From NCBI GenBank assembly GCA_900544845.1, contig UQWV01000021.1:1-32355 (forward strand): a stretch of DNA of 32,355 nucleotides. Reading direction: 5' to 3'. Numbering within the stretch: position 1 is the first letter of the stretch; each line of letters begins with the position of its first letter. Source of the DNA: an uncultured Collinsella sp. GTDB taxonomy: Bacteria; Actinomycetota; Coriobacteriia; Coriobacteriales; Coriobacteriaceae. The notes below the pieces were generated by a model. That model did not search any database. It saw nothing but the letters and a program-made list of their open reading frames with translations, and had not been told where the DNA came from. Shown here one piece after another: positions 1 through 9,067 of this stretch. Both the position numbers and the translations under genes were made by a program.

Positions 1-695
<695 letters not shown>

Positions 696-732
696 GCTAA
701 CGGCAAAAGCTACAGCCAAGAAACAACGCACC

Positions 733-768
733 AAAAGAAGTACCGGCTCCAACCGGTACTTCTTTTTT
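733..768 (+). terminator. Rho-independent terminator of metK
   Basis: A perfect 12-bp stem (735-746 with 753-764, core GTACCGG/CCGGTAC) closes a six-base loop and runs into a T-rich tail (TTCTTTTTTAT). The A-rich 5' side would also let it work weakly in the reverse direction. Confidence 0.9.
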
Positions 769-863
769 ATTTAAAGATGGTGAAGATGAGCCGACCTGGG
801 ACATGGAATAGGTCATAGGCCGATAAATTTCGCAGCAGAGCGACTCCAACCATGTATCCTAAG

Positions 864-982
864 TTCCGAGGGCTTTAGTATTTGGTCGATCGCGAGTTCC
901 GCACGAGCCGGAGGCCACTTAATGTGGCCTCCGTGCGAGCAGGACTGTCCGAGCAGGCGACCAAATACTAAAGCCCTCGGAA
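864..982. repeat. 119-nt nested palindromic element upstream of sdaA
   Basis: The outer arms (864-888 and 958-982) are a perfect 25-bp inverted repeat beginning TTCCGAGGGCTTTAG. Inside lies a second hairpin: 910-918 (GGAGGCCAC) pairs with 924-932 (GTGGCCTCC), flanked by GCAC/GTGC. The unit has clean edges and no T tail, so it does not look like an ordinary terminator. It fills most of the gap between metK and sdaA. It could be a dispersed palindromic repeat or MITE-like element of this lineage, or a structured leader of sdaA. The sequence alone cannot decide. Confidence 0.75.
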
Positions 983-1038
983 CGGCGGGACAGAGTATGC
1001 CCCGCCCCTCGGGACGATGGGATAGAACAGGAGCGCAT

Positions 1039-2646
1039 ATGGCAGGCAAGCCGCAAACACTAGCTACGACCTCGGCATTCGAGATCTTGGGCCCCGTCAT
1101 GGTCGGCCCCAGTTCTTCGCACACCGCCGGCGCCCTGCGGTGCGCCCAAGTTGCCGCCAGCCTGTTGGAAGGTCGCATCACCAAAGTCACCTTTGGCCTG
1201 TGGAACTCCTTCGCCCACACCTGCCGCGGCCACGGCACCGACCGTGCGCTCGTCGCGGGCATCCTGGGCCTCGACACCGATGACGAGAATATCAAGCTGG
1301 CCTTCGACCTCGCTCGCGAGCAGGGCCTCGAATATCACTTTGACATCAAGGGCGACGACGCCTCCATACACCCCAATACCGTCGACATCGACATGGTCGA
1401 TGACACAGGCGCCACGGCACAGGTCCGCGGCGAGAGCCTGGGCGGCGGCAAGATGCGCATCAGCCGCATTAACGGCGTCGGCGTCGACATCTCGGGCATG
1501 TATTCCACGCTCTTCGTGGCGCACAAGGACGTTCCCGGCGTGCTCGCCGCGCTTACGAACCTGCTCGCCTACGCCCACGTGAACATCGCCTTCTGCCGCA
1601 CCTACCGCACCGAAGTGGGCGGCCAGGCCTACTCCGTCTTTGAGACCGACGGCGCGCCCGACGACACCGTCATCCCCATGCTACGCAAGCTCGACAATGT
1701 CGATTACGCAACGTTTATCGAACTCCCCGGTTCTGCCTCGTCGCTCTCCCCCGGCGTCTCGGCCAAGGAAATCTTCGACGACGGCGAGCAGTTGCTCGAT
1801 GCGTGTGAGGAACTGGGGCTCAGCATCGGCGCCGTCATGGCCGTTCGCGAGGCGCGTCTGACCGGCGAGGCCCACGCCGTCGCTGCCATGCGCCGCGTGC
1901 TCGACGTCATGCGCGAGGAGACCACGGCCCCCATCGCCAATCCGCAGCGTTCGCTCGGCGGGCTTATCGGCGGCGAGGCCAAGCTTGTCGAAGCCACCGG
2001 CCGCAACGATTTGAGTGAAAGCCTGATGGGCGTCGTCCAGACCGACGCCGTGGCCCGCGCGATGGCCGTGCTCGAGCGTTCCGCCACGATGGGTGTGATC
2101 GTCGCAGCTCCGACGGCAGGATCCGCGGGTGTTGTGCCCGGCTGCGTGCTGGCGCTTGCCGATCGCCTGCAGCTCGACGACGAGCAGGTCATGGACGCGC
2201 TCTACTGCGCAGCCGCCATCGGCCTCAACCTCACCACGAGCGCCTGCGTCGCCGGCGCCGAGGGCGGATGCCAGGCCGAGGTGGGAAGCGCCGCCGCCAT
2301 GGCAGCCGCCGCGCTGGTGCAGATGCTCGGCGGCACGCCCGAGCAGGCGCTCGACGCCAGTTCCATCGCGCTGAGTAACCTGCTGGGCCTCGTTTGTGAC
2401 CCCGTCGGTGGCCTCGTGGAGGTGCCCTGCCAAAACCGCAACGCCATCGGCGTAGCAGCGGCCTTTAGCTCGGCACAACTCGCCCTCGCAGGCATTAAGA
2501 GCTTGGTGCCGTTTGACCAGATGGCACATGTAATGCTCTCGGTGGGCCACGCGTTGCCAGCCACGCTGCGCGAGACGGCAAAGGGCGGCATCGCGCAGGC
2601 TCCGGCCGCACTTTCGGCCTGTGCAAAATGCGGGGTGTGCGGATAG
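1039..2646 (+). CDS. sdaA: L-serine ammonia-lyase (dehydratase), iron-sulfur, single-chain
   Basis: It deaminates L-serine to pyruvate and ammonia with an oxygen-sensitive [4Fe-4S] cluster, in the cytosol. The 535-aa chain joins the beta domain (GPSSSHTAG at 23-31, an SBD/ACT-like segment at about 152-228) to the alpha domain (about 245-535). Cys411, Cys453 and Cys464 are spaced 42 and 11 residues apart, as expected for the cluster ligands, within the GAEGGC and LVCDPVGG...PC motifs. The tail ends in a cysteine cluster (528, 531, 534). I start at ATG 1039 because AGGAG lies just upstream (about 1029-1033) and the GPSSSHTAG motif sits near the N-terminus; the open frame continues upstream but only through the palindromic element. 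It is transcribed alone. Confidence 0.95.
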   Translation: MAGKPQTLATTSAFEILGPVMVGPSSSHTAGALRCAQVAASLLEGRITKVTFGLWNSFAHTCRGHGTDRALVAGILGLDTDDENIKLAFDLAREQGLEYHFDIKGDDASIHPNTVDIDMVDDTGATAQVRGESLGGGKMRISRINGVGVDISGMYSTLFVAHKDVPGVLAALTNLLAYAHVNIAFCRTYRTEVGGQAYSVFETDGAPDDTVIPMLRKLDNVDYATFIELPGSASSLSPGVSAKEIFDDGEQLLDACEELGLSIGAVMAVREARLTGEAHAVAAMRRVLDVMREETTAPIANPQRSLGGLIGGEAKLVEATGRNDLSESLMGVVQTDAVARAMAVLERSATMGVIVAAPTAGSAGVVPGCVLALADRLQLDDEQVMDALYCAAAIGLNLTTSACVAGAEGGCQAEVGSAAAMAAAALVQMLGGTPEQALDASSIALSNLLGLVCDPVGGLVEVPCQNRNAIGVAAAFSSAQLALAGIKSLVPFDQMAHVMLSVGHALPATLRETAKGGIAQAPAALSACAKCGVCG

Positions 2647-2667
2647 CGACTAAGAACGACTCAAAGG

Positions 2668-2683
2668 TGGGACATTTGTCCCA
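2668..2683. repeat. Perfect 7-bp palindrome after sdaA
   Basis: TGGGACA-TT-TGTCCCA lies 22 nt after the sdaA stop and about 50 nt before the next -10 box. With no T run it is a poor terminator. It may be an operator-like site for the downstream gene or a small dispersed motif. Confidence 0.4.
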
Positions 2684-2732
2684 GCTCTTTCGAATGCCAC
2701 CGTTTCCGTACCACAAACAGCAGGGCAATCGC

Positions 2733-2738
2733 TATAAT
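2733..2738 (+). promoter_or_regulatory. Probable -10 box of the L,D-transpeptidase gene
   Basis: A perfect TATAAT lies about 58 nt upstream of the chosen start codon. No good -35 hexamer is seen 16-18 nt upstream, so this rests on the -10 box alone. Confidence 0.4.
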
Positions 2739-2795
2739 GCAAGCCCAGTAAAAACACGATGAACCGCAAGGCGAAAATCGAAGGATATGCATACG

Positions 2796-4529
2796 ATGTC
2801 GCAAAACGATCGAACTCAACTGATTCCCGATCCGCAGCAGCCGAGCAGGCACACCGGCGGCGTTCAGTCGCCGCGTCCTATCGCGCCGAGCCACGGTCAG
2901 CAGCGTAGTGCAGCAAACGCTTCCCAACGCCCGAACCAACAGCGACAGCAGCGTCAACAACGTCAGCAGCGCCAGGCAAACGGCAATGCGCCCAAGCAGC
3001 CCCACACGCACGCTCGAGGCGATCGTGGCCCCGCGCGCAAACCCGCCGAGAACAATAAGTCGGGCAAAAAGACGACGCTCTTTGTCGTCCTGGGTCTAAT
3101 CGTCATTGTCTATATCGTAGGCGTCGTAGCATTTTCGCAGGTAGCCTACCCCAACACCACCATCGCCGGCGTCGACGTCTCGTTCTCCAACGCTTCGTCT
3201 GCCGCCACCAAGGTCAATTCGGCATGGAAGCACTATAAGCTCGCCGTGACAGGCGATGACTTTAGCTGGACCTATCAGCCCGAGTCCGATGAACCCATCG
3301 TCGATGGCGAAGCTGCCGCAAAAGAGATCATCAACCACAACGAAGCCTTTATTTGGCCGGTCCGCCTTGTGGAATCCTTAAGCGGCAAGACCAAAACAAC
3401 CGCTACCTCCAACGAAGTCGATCTTGATCAAGACGTCGACCTGTCCATGCTCTCCGACACCTTTGACCAAAAGAAGTTTGAGAAGGATCTGGGCGCCGCC
3501 ATCAACGAGTTTAACGAGGGCCGTTCGGGCACGTTCGAGGCCAATAGCTCCTATGACGAGCAGGCCGGCAAGTTTACCGTCGAGAAGGCGCGCTCCAACG
3601 AAAAACTCAACCGCGAGCATGTCATTAAGTATGCCGAGCTCGAGCTTGCCTCGCTGGCCGAGTCCGTAGATCTTTCCAAGCTCGGCAACGATGCCTATGA
3701 GCCGCTCAATGGAACGCTGACCGATGATCAGATTCAGGCCGCATGCGATGCCGCCAACAACTTTCTGGGCGTCAACGTGACCCTCAAGCTCAACGGCGAG
3801 GATGGCGGCAAGGTTGATGGCAGCTCCGTATTGCAGTGGATCAGCTTTGCCGATCCCGCCAACCCAACGCTCGATACGTCGCAGATCAGCAACTGGGCAG
3901 CCGAACTCGCCAACGGCTTTAATACCGTGGGCTCCACTCGCTGGTGGACGCGCGCCGATGGCAAGCAGTGCGCCGTCGAAGGCGGCGACTTTGGTTGGTC
4001 CATCGACAGCAGTTCGCTCGCCAAGCAGGTCGAGGACGCCATTAACAACAAGCAGACCGGCGAGATCGAGATCAAGTACTCCCAGAAGGCCGACACCTTT
4101 ACCGCAAAGGGAGAGCCCGACTGGAAGGCGTATATCGACGTCGACCTGTCCGAGCAGCACGCGCGCTACTATGACGAGAACGGTAATATCGTTTGGGAGG
4201 CCAACTTTATTTCCGGCAAACCGGGCGAAGACGCCACCCCCGAGGGCGTGTGGCAAATCAACAGCAACGACGGCGGCAGCACCCTGATCGGAGCCAAGGA
4301 CCCCGAGACCGGTAAGCCCAAATACGAGAGTCCGGTGAGCTACTGGATGCCGTTTGAGGGCAACATGATCGGCTTCCATGATGCCACCTGGCAAAACGAC
4401 AAGAGCTTCGATAACGCCGAGTCGTACAAATGGTGCGGCAGCCACGGCTGCATCAACCTGCGCCTGGCAGACGCCAAGGCACTTCACGACTGCATCAAAG
4501 TCGGCCTGTGTGTGGTTGTCCACTCGTAG
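2796..4529 (+). CDS. Membrane-anchored L,D-transpeptidase (YkuD) with peptidoglycan-binding domain
   Basis: It is expected to form 3-3 crosslinks or attach proteins in the cell wall outside the membrane. The 577-aa protein has a long Gln/Arg-rich cytoplasmic head with a tandem RQQ run (residues about 45-65), one transmembrane helix (about 90-112, VVLGLIVIVYIVGVVAF), a large extracellular region of the PG-binding-4/VanW-associated type (about 120-440), and a C-terminal YkuD domain. The catalytic signature is near the end (CGSHGCINLRL), with the upstream His in MIGFHDATW. I choose ATG 2796 over ATG 2787 because AAGG at 2781-2784 is 11 nt from the former and only 2 nt from the latter. It appears monocistronic. 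The class is clear; the substrate is not. Confidence 0.9.
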   Translation: MSQNDRTQLIPDPQQPSRHTGGVQSPRPIAPSHGQQRSAANASQRPNQQRQQRQQRQQRQANGNAPKQPHTHARGDRGPARKPAENNKSGKKTTLFVVLGLIVIVYIVGVVAFSQVAYPNTTIAGVDVSFSNASSAATKVNSAWKHYKLAVTGDDFSWTYQPESDEPIVDGEAAAKEIINHNEAFIWPVRLVESLSGKTKTTATSNEVDLDQDVDLSMLSDTFDQKKFEKDLGAAINEFNEGRSGTFEANSSYDEQAGKFTVEKARSNEKLNREHVIKYAELELASLAESVDLSKLGNDAYEPLNGTLTDDQIQAACDAANNFLGVNVTLKLNGEDGGKVDGSSVLQWISFADPANPTLDTSQISNWAAELANGFNTVGSTRWWTRADGKQCAVEGGDFGWSIDSSSLAKQVEDAINNKQTGEIEIKYSQKADTFTAKGEPDWKAYIDVDLSEQHARYYDENGNIVWEANFISGKPGEDATPEGVWQINSNDGGSTLIGAKDPETGKPKYESPVSYWMPFEGNMIGFHDATWQNDKSFDNAESYKWCGSHGCINLRLADAKALHDCIKVGLCVVVHS

Positions 4530-4598
4530 TGCAACGCGCACATTCATACAACGTGGAACCGCTGCGACCAATCTAACAGTTCCGAAAGAAACCGTCCT

Positions 4599-4626
4599 AT
4601 GCGCCCGCCCCAACCGGTGGGCGCAT
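4599..4626 (+). terminator. Stem-loop between L,D-transpeptidase and exporter operon
   Basis: Arms 4599-4609 and 4616-4626 (ATGCGCCCGCC / GGTGGGCGCAT) form 11 pairs, one of them G-U, around a six-base loop. The tail is AT-rich (ATAATTATC) but not a clean T run. It probably ends the upstream transcript. The TATAAT at 4626-4631, touching its 3' foot, may be the -10 box of the next operon. Confidence 0.55.
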
Positions 4627-4661
4627 ATAATTATCGAGGTTCTTTCTATAAAGGAGACGCT

Positions 4662-6098
4662 ATGCCGAATGTCCACACGATCACCCCGGGCCCAGATGAC
4701 ACCGAGCGCACGCCCGAAGGTGCCACCGAAACGTTTCCTCTGATTACAAACGTACATGCCGACAAGCAGAGCGGACGCGCGAACGATACGGCCGAGATTT
4801 CCGATGAAGAGGCATATGCCAAGCTCAAGGCAAAGCGTGCCGAACGTCGACGCAAAAAGCTCATCCGACGCGGCATTGCGGCCGGCGTCGTGGCCGCCAT
4901 TGTGCTCATCGCCGTTGTCGTGACCTTAGCCATCAACGCACGGCCCGCAGGCAACAACGGGCCGGTGACTGACATGGTGACCGAGGGCACGTTTACCACA
5001 ACGGTCGAGGCGAAAGGCCAGCTCAAACCCATTTCGTCCTCAGTGGTCTCCCCTTCTGTCGACGGCACGGTCGATTCTATCAACGTGCAGGCAGGCCAAT
5101 CCGTCAACGAGGGCGACGTGCTTATGACCATTAAAAACGACGAGCTCGATCGCAACGTTGCCGAGGCGCAGCGTGCAGTTGCTGCCGCTCAAGAAGACCT
5201 CGCCAACGCGCAGAAAGCCGCAGCTGCTGCGCAGGCCACCCCAACGACGGACGTCGAGGGAGCTTCCGCAGCGGCTGGCGTCTCCGCCGCATCAGTGGAC
5301 ACGAACGCCGTATCGGCCGCGCAGCGCAGCCTCGCATCAGCCCAGGCAAACCTCGACCAGGCGAACGCCAAGGCCTCCAGTCGCACGGTCACGGCCCCGA
5401 GCTCGGGTAGCATCGTGGAGCTCAATGCCAAAGTGGGCGCCACGGTTACAGGCGGCATGATCATGGGCGAAAGCGATACGAGCGGCGGCAAGCAGTGCAT
5501 GCAGATCGCCGACCTGTCCAAGATGAAGGTGACCGTGCAGGTGGGCGAAAAGGACATCGCCAAGATCGCCGTTGGGCAGAGCGCCAACGTTACGTATCCC
5601 GCGTTTCCCGATATCGTGAGCCAGGGCACCGTCACGGCTATCGCGTCGGTGGCAAACTCCGACGCCACCAACGGTGGCGGCGGTAGCGTAACCTTTAACG
5701 TCGACATCCTCATCGAGGCGCCCGACGCGCGCCTGAAGCCGGGCATGACGGCCGAGGTCTCGGTGGTGACCGAGCGGCTCGACGACGTAGTGATGGTTCC
5801 GACGATGGCGCTCATGACCGAAGACGGCGAACACTATTACGTCAACGTGGCGACTGATGAAGAGGGCAAGCAAACCCGTCGCGTGAAGGTGACCGTCGTG
5901 ACGCAAAACGACAACGAAGCCGTAGTCGGTAAGACGCAGGTCAAGCGCGACGACCAGGGCAACGAGATCAACCCCAACGTGCCGGTTACCAAGCTGCGCG
6001 ATGGCGACACCCTCGTCATGGACACCGGAGCTGACGCAACAGCTGACGGCGGCCACAACGCGGATTCGGGCAGTATGTCTGACGATGAGGGCATGTAA
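4662..6098 (+). CDS. Membrane-fusion/periplasmic adaptor subunit of MacAB-type ABC exporter
   Basis: It is the HlyD/MacA-type adaptor that works with the ATPase and permease encoded next. The 478-aa protein has a charged cytoplasmic head, a transmembrane anchor (about 70-93), a biotinyl-lipoyl-like half (SVDGTVDSINVQAGQSVNEGD), an Ala/Gln-rich coiled-coil hairpin (about 165-245), the second lipoyl half (APSSGSIVELNAKVG), and beta-barrel and membrane-proximal domains. It ends in an acidic, Gly/Ser-rich tail. ATG 4662 is preceded by AAGGAG (4651-4656); the upstream ATG 4599 is inside the stem-loop. The stop overlaps the next start (TAATG). The substrate is unknown; in a monoderm host the system likely exports a peptide or lipid-like compound without TolC. 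Confidence 0.87.
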   Translation: MPNVHTITPGPDDTERTPEGATETFPLITNVHADKQSGRANDTAEISDEEAYAKLKAKRAERRRKKLIRRGIAAGVVAAIVLIAVVVTLAINARPAGNNGPVTDMVTEGTFTTTVEAKGQLKPISSSVVSPSVDGTVDSINVQAGQSVNEGDVLMTIKNDELDRNVAEAQRAVAAAQEDLANAQKAAAAAQATPTTDVEGASAAAGVSAASVDTNAVSAAQRSLASAQANLDQANAKASSRTVTAPSSGSIVELNAKVGATVTGGMIMGESDTSGGKQCMQIADLSKMKVTVQVGEKDIAKIAVGQSANVTYPAFPDIVSQGTVTAIASVANSDATNGGGGSVTFNVDILIEAPDARLKPGMTAEVSVVTERLDDVVMVPTMALMTEDGEHYYVNVATDEEGKQTRRVKVTVVTQNDNEAVVGKTQVKRDDQGNEINPNVPVTKLRDGDTLVMDTGADATADGGHNADSGSMSDDEGM

Positions 6099-6871
6099 TG
6101 CGTCCCGTTATCGACATCCGGAACGTGCACCGCATCTTTGAGAGCGAGGCGGGGTGCGTCCACATCCTGCACAACGTGAGCTTGGCGGTAAATCCCGGCG
6201 AATTCGTCGCCATCACTGGCCCATCGGGCTCGGGCAAATCAACGCTCATGAACATCCTGGGCTGCCTGGATAAGCCAACGGCAGGCGACTACTACCTGCA
6301 AGGGCTCAACGTGGCCGAGCTCGATGATGACGAGCTCACCGAAGTTCGCGCCCTGGGCATTGGCTTTGTCTTTCAGAGCTTCAACCTGCTGCCGCGCCTG
6401 TCGGTAATCGAAAACGTCATGCTGCCGCTGGCCTACACCAATGTGCCCCGTAGCCAGCGCGAAATGCGCGCCGTGCACGCGCTGCAGGCTGTCACGCTGC
6501 CCGTCGACCACTGGGACCACCGCATATCCGAGCTCTCGGGCGGCCAGATGCAGCGCGTCGCAATCGCACGCGCCCTCGTCAATGACCCGCCCATCATCCT
6601 GGCCGATGAGCCGACGGGAAACTTGGACTCCGCCACTGGAGCGCTTGTGATGGAGACCTTCCATAAGCTCCAGAAGCGCGGCAAAACCATCGTGCTTATC
6701 ACACACGACCCCGGCATCGCCGCCGAGGCCGACCGTGCCGTGACCATCCGCGACGGTCGCATTCACGACGGCGCGTATATTCCACATGCACCGCGGACCC
6801 TGCGCAGCGCCGTAGATAGCCTGCCCATGATTTCCGCCTCCGCCAACCCGCCGAAAGGAGAGATGGCATGA
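6098..6871 (+). CDS. ABC transporter ATP-binding protein, MacB/LolD type
   Basis: This is the ATPase that powers the exporter. In its 257 residues are Walker A (GPSGSGKST, about 47-55), the Q-loop (FVFQSFNLLP), the ABC signature (LSGGQMQR), Walker B (IILADEPTGNLDS) and the switch His (LITHD), all intact. ATG 6098 overlaps the adaptor stop by one base, and the ORF ends in the ATGA shared with the permease gene. This coupling points to one tripartite exporter. Subfamily features such as DEPTGNLDS are those of the MacB/LolD/FtsE group. The C-terminal ~35 residues after the switch region are Ala/Pro-rich and not conserved. Confidence 0.93.
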   Translation: MRPVIDIRNVHRIFESEAGCVHILHNVSLAVNPGEFVAITGPSGSGKSTLMNILGCLDKPTAGDYYLQGLNVAELDDDELTEVRALGIGFVFQSFNLLPRLSVIENVMLPLAYTNVPRSQREMRAVHALQAVTLPVDHWDHRISELSGGQMQRVAIARALVNDPPIILADEPTGNLDSATGALVMETFHKLQKRGKTIVLITHDPGIAAEADRAVTIRDGRIHDGAYIPHAPRTLRSAVDSLPMISASANPPKGEMA

Positions 6872-8082
6872 GCGCCCGCGATCTCATCCAGGAAGCCCTT
6901 CACTCGCTCGAGGCCAACAAGGGGCGCAGCCTGCTCACCATCCTGGGCATTGTCATCGGCATCGCCTCGGTTATCGCCATGACTTCGCTCATCGGCGGCA
7001 TCCAAAACAGCCTGGTCAACAGTCTGGGCCTCAATGCGGCACGCATGGTGCAAATCTATTCGTCGCAAGAACTAACCGAGTCCGACATCGAGAAGCTTCA
7101 AAAACTGGTGCCGCAGATAGAGCAGATCGGCATTGTCGACAGCGCGTATACCGAGTACAAGACCGGCGATAAAAGCTATACCGTCATGGCACAGGGTGTC
7201 GATAGCGACATGCTCGACGCCGTGGGGGCCAGAAAGCTCGTTGCGGGGCGCACCTATTCCCAGGCCGAGTCCCAATCAGGCTCGCGCGTGGCGCTCATCA
7301 GCCGCGGCGGCGCCGATCAGCTGTACGGCAACGAACAGGATGCGCTGGGGAAAACCATCAAGGTGTCCAACGGCGAGGTGCAGATTGTCGGCGTGATTGA
7401 TGGCGGCAGCGACTCCATGGGCTCGCTCACGCTGTATATGCCACGCGAAACCATCTCCGGGCTGTTTGGCGACGAGAATCCTTCATTCCCCAGCGTGACG
7501 GCACTCGCCGCCGAGGGTACGGACATGGATGAGCTTTGTAAGACCATCGAGTCCAAGGTGCGCGCGATGAAGGGCATCGCGGAGGATGATGAGTACGACA
7601 GTGTATCGGCGACCTCCATGAAAAGCGCTATCGATGCACTCAACTCCTTTATGAGCGCGTTCTCGCTCATCATGGGTGCTGTCGCCAGCATCTCGCTGCT
7701 TGTCGGCGGTATCGGCATTATGAATATGATGCTCACCAACGTGACTGAGCGCATCCGCGAGATCGGTATTCGCCGTGCCCTGGGCGCCAGTCGTCGCGAT
7801 ATCACCGCGCAGTTTTTGGCCGAGTCCTCGGCGCTGTGCGTCACCGGCGGACTGTTGGGTGTCCTGATTGGCTATCTGCTGGCCTGGGGACTCACGTTCT
7901 TTGCCGCAAGCTCGGGCATCATGAGCGAGTTTGGAGCCACCGGGACGATCACGCCAAGCTTCTCCATTACGACAGTGTTGATCGCGTTTGCCGTATCGGT
8001 CGGCATCGGCGTAATCTTTGGCTTCTACCCCGCTCGCCGCGCAGCAAAGCTCGACCCGGTGGAGTGCCTACGCTACCAGTAA
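6868..8082 (+). CDS. ABC transporter permease, MacB/FtsX type
   Basis: This is the membrane subunit of the exporter. The 404-aa protein has an N-terminal helix (LLTILGIVIGIASVIAM, about 21-43), a large extracytoplasmic MacB-PCD-like domain (about 50-255), then three helices in the FtsX domain (about 262-400) with the typical NMMLTNVTERIREIGIRRALGA segment. It starts in the ATGA shared with the ATPase gene and ends 8-9 nt before a palindromic element that marks the edge of the cobalamin island. Key parts are complete. Transport of a macrolide-like drug is only one of several possibilities for this family. Confidence 0.92.
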   Translation: MSARDLIQEALHSLEANKGRSLLTILGIVIGIASVIAMTSLIGGIQNSLVNSLGLNAARMVQIYSSQELTESDIEKLQKLVPQIEQIGIVDSAYTEYKTGDKSYTVMAQGVDSDMLDAVGARKLVAGRTYSQAESQSGSRVALISRGGADQLYGNEQDALGKTIKVSNGEVQIVGVIDGGSDSMGSLTLYMPRETISGLFGDENPSFPSVTALAAEGTDMDELCKTIESKVRAMKGIAEDDEYDSVSATSMKSAIDALNSFMSAFSLIMGAVASISLLVGGIGIMNMMLTNVTERIREIGIRRALGASRRDITAQFLAESSALCVTGGLLGVLIGYLLAWGLTFFAASSGIMSEFGATGTITPSFSITTVLIAFAVSVGIGVIFGFYPARRAAKLDPVECLRYQ

Positions 8083-8090
8083 GCCACCAC

Positions 8091-8167
8091 CAACAAGTTG
8101 CGGTGAATTAGGGACTGAATATGCTATTTAGCAGCAAAAACAGACGCTATTTCACCGCAACTTATTG
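8091..8167. repeat. 77-nt palindromic element at left edge of cobalamin island
   Basis: Outer arms 8091-8107 and 8151-8167 match at 16 of 17 positions (core AAGTTGCGGTGAA / TTCACCGCAACTT). A second short palindrome sits inside (TGCTATTTAGCA, 8122-8133), and the motif GCTATTT occurs twice. The element is AT-richer than everything on its right and lies between the exporter permease stop and a transposase fragment. It could be a dispersed palindromic repeat or the terminus of a mobile element. Confidence 0.7.
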
Positions 8168-8268
8168 AAGGGCTGCTTGCGCCAGTTCCGTGCGTCGTCC
8201 TCGAGCGATTGGCGGATGACAGGCTTGTACGGGTCGAACTTGCTCGGGGCGCTCCTCCTCGCAGGCGG
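8152..8268 (-). pseudogene. Fragment of IS21-type transposase (IstA-like)
   Basis: Read on the minus strand, the gap after cbiJ contains an open stretch with SKFDPYKPVIRQSLEDD (8244-8194), then ARNWRKQ, ending at a TGA created by the palindromic element (8152-8154). This resembles the region of IS21-family IstA between the N-terminal HTH and the catalytic core (typically SKLDPYKP...APRKQRHTA). Only about 25-30 residues match; there is no HTH and no catalytic domain, so it is a remnant. Recognition is from memory of the family, not from a search. Confidence 0.55.
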
Positions 8269-8293
8269 GAGGGCACGCATGCGCGGCGAGCGC

Positions 8294-9067
8294 CTAGCGC
8301 GCGAACTCCCGTAAGAGCGCGTCTTCCACTTCCCGAAGCGAAAGGGCCCCGCCTCCCTCGGCGGGACGGGCGACCACGATACAGCGCGCTCCCACGTCGC
8401 GCGCGGAGGCGATCTTCTCGGCCGTGCCGCCTACGGTTCCCGAGTCCTTGGTCACAAGCCACTGGGCGCCCACCTGCCGAAGCATCGCCTCGTTGAGCTC
8501 GCGGGTGAAGGGCCCCTGCATGCCGATGACGTGCGACGGCGAAAACCCCGCGTCGATGCACTTCGTTATAGCACCGGGCAGAGGGAGCACACGCACGAAG
8601 AAGCGCTCCGCGAAATCGGCGACGCGCGTGTAGGGAGCAAGCTCCTTGCTCCCCGTCGTGAGAAGCGCGCGACCCGGGTTCTCGGAGAGAAAGCGCGCCG
8701 CGCAGGCGATCGACGCGACCGACACGACGCCTTTGGGCAGCGCCTCGACCGGGCGCGTAAGGCGCAGGCATCGTGCACCCACGGCGAGCGAAGCGGTCCG
8801 GATGTTGCCGCTTGCGAGCGTAGCGAAGGGGTGCGTGGCGTCGACGACGATGCGCGCGCCGGAAAGCTCACGCTCCATGTCGGCCTCGTCGAGCCTGCCC
8901 GCATGCACCTCGATGCCCGGAAGCTCGCCCAAAAGCTCGCCTCCGTACTCGGTTGCCGCGTAGGCACGGGCGGGGATTCCCGCCCCGCTCGCCCATTCGC
9001 ACAGGAGGCGGCCCTCGGTGGTGCCGGCGAAGATGCGCAGCGCCGGCGCGGATGCGGGGGCCGTCAC
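8294..9067 (-). CDS. cbiJ: Cobalt-precorrin-6A reductase
   Basis: It reduces cobalt-precorrin-6A to 6B with a pyridine nucleotide. The 257-aa protein has the N-terminal FAGTTEGR nucleotide-binding loop (about 13-20), VVDATHPFAT (about 72-81), a TGSKELAPY segment, and the late TKDSGTVGGTAEKI motif, all typical of CbiJ/CobK. The start is GTG 9067, in a GTGA overlap with the cbiC stop. A longer open frame upstream is only an overlap with cbiC. It is the last gene of the minus-strand operon; beyond its TAG lies the transposase remnant, with no obvious terminator. Confidence 0.92.
   Translation of the reverse strand: MTAPASAPALRIFAGTTEGRLLCEWASGAGIPARAYAATEYGGELLGELPGIEVHAGRLDEADMERELSGARIVVDATHPFATLASGNIRTASLAVGARCLRLTRPVEALPKGVVSVASIACAARFLSENPGRALLTTGSKELAPYTRVADFAERFFVRVLPLPGAITKCIDAGFSPSHVIGMQGPFTRELNEAMLRQVGAQWLVTKDSGTVGGTAEKIASARDVGARCIVVARPAEGGGALSLREVEDALLREFAR

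Noticed and set aside
922..1038. Longer N-terminus for SdaA starting at ATG 922
   Set aside because: It lies inside the palindromic element, lacks a ribosome site, and adds 39 residues absent from the family; ATG 1039 has AGGAG upstream.
3378..4757. 459-aa open frame on the minus strand opposite the L,D-transpeptidase
   Set aside because: It is a mirror frame of a well-supported gene in GC-rich DNA, with no recognisable motifs.
8124..8771. 215-aa minus-strand frame over the left junction
   Set aside because: It is another frame of cbiJ and of the IstA-like fragment, Arg/Ala-rich, with no family features.
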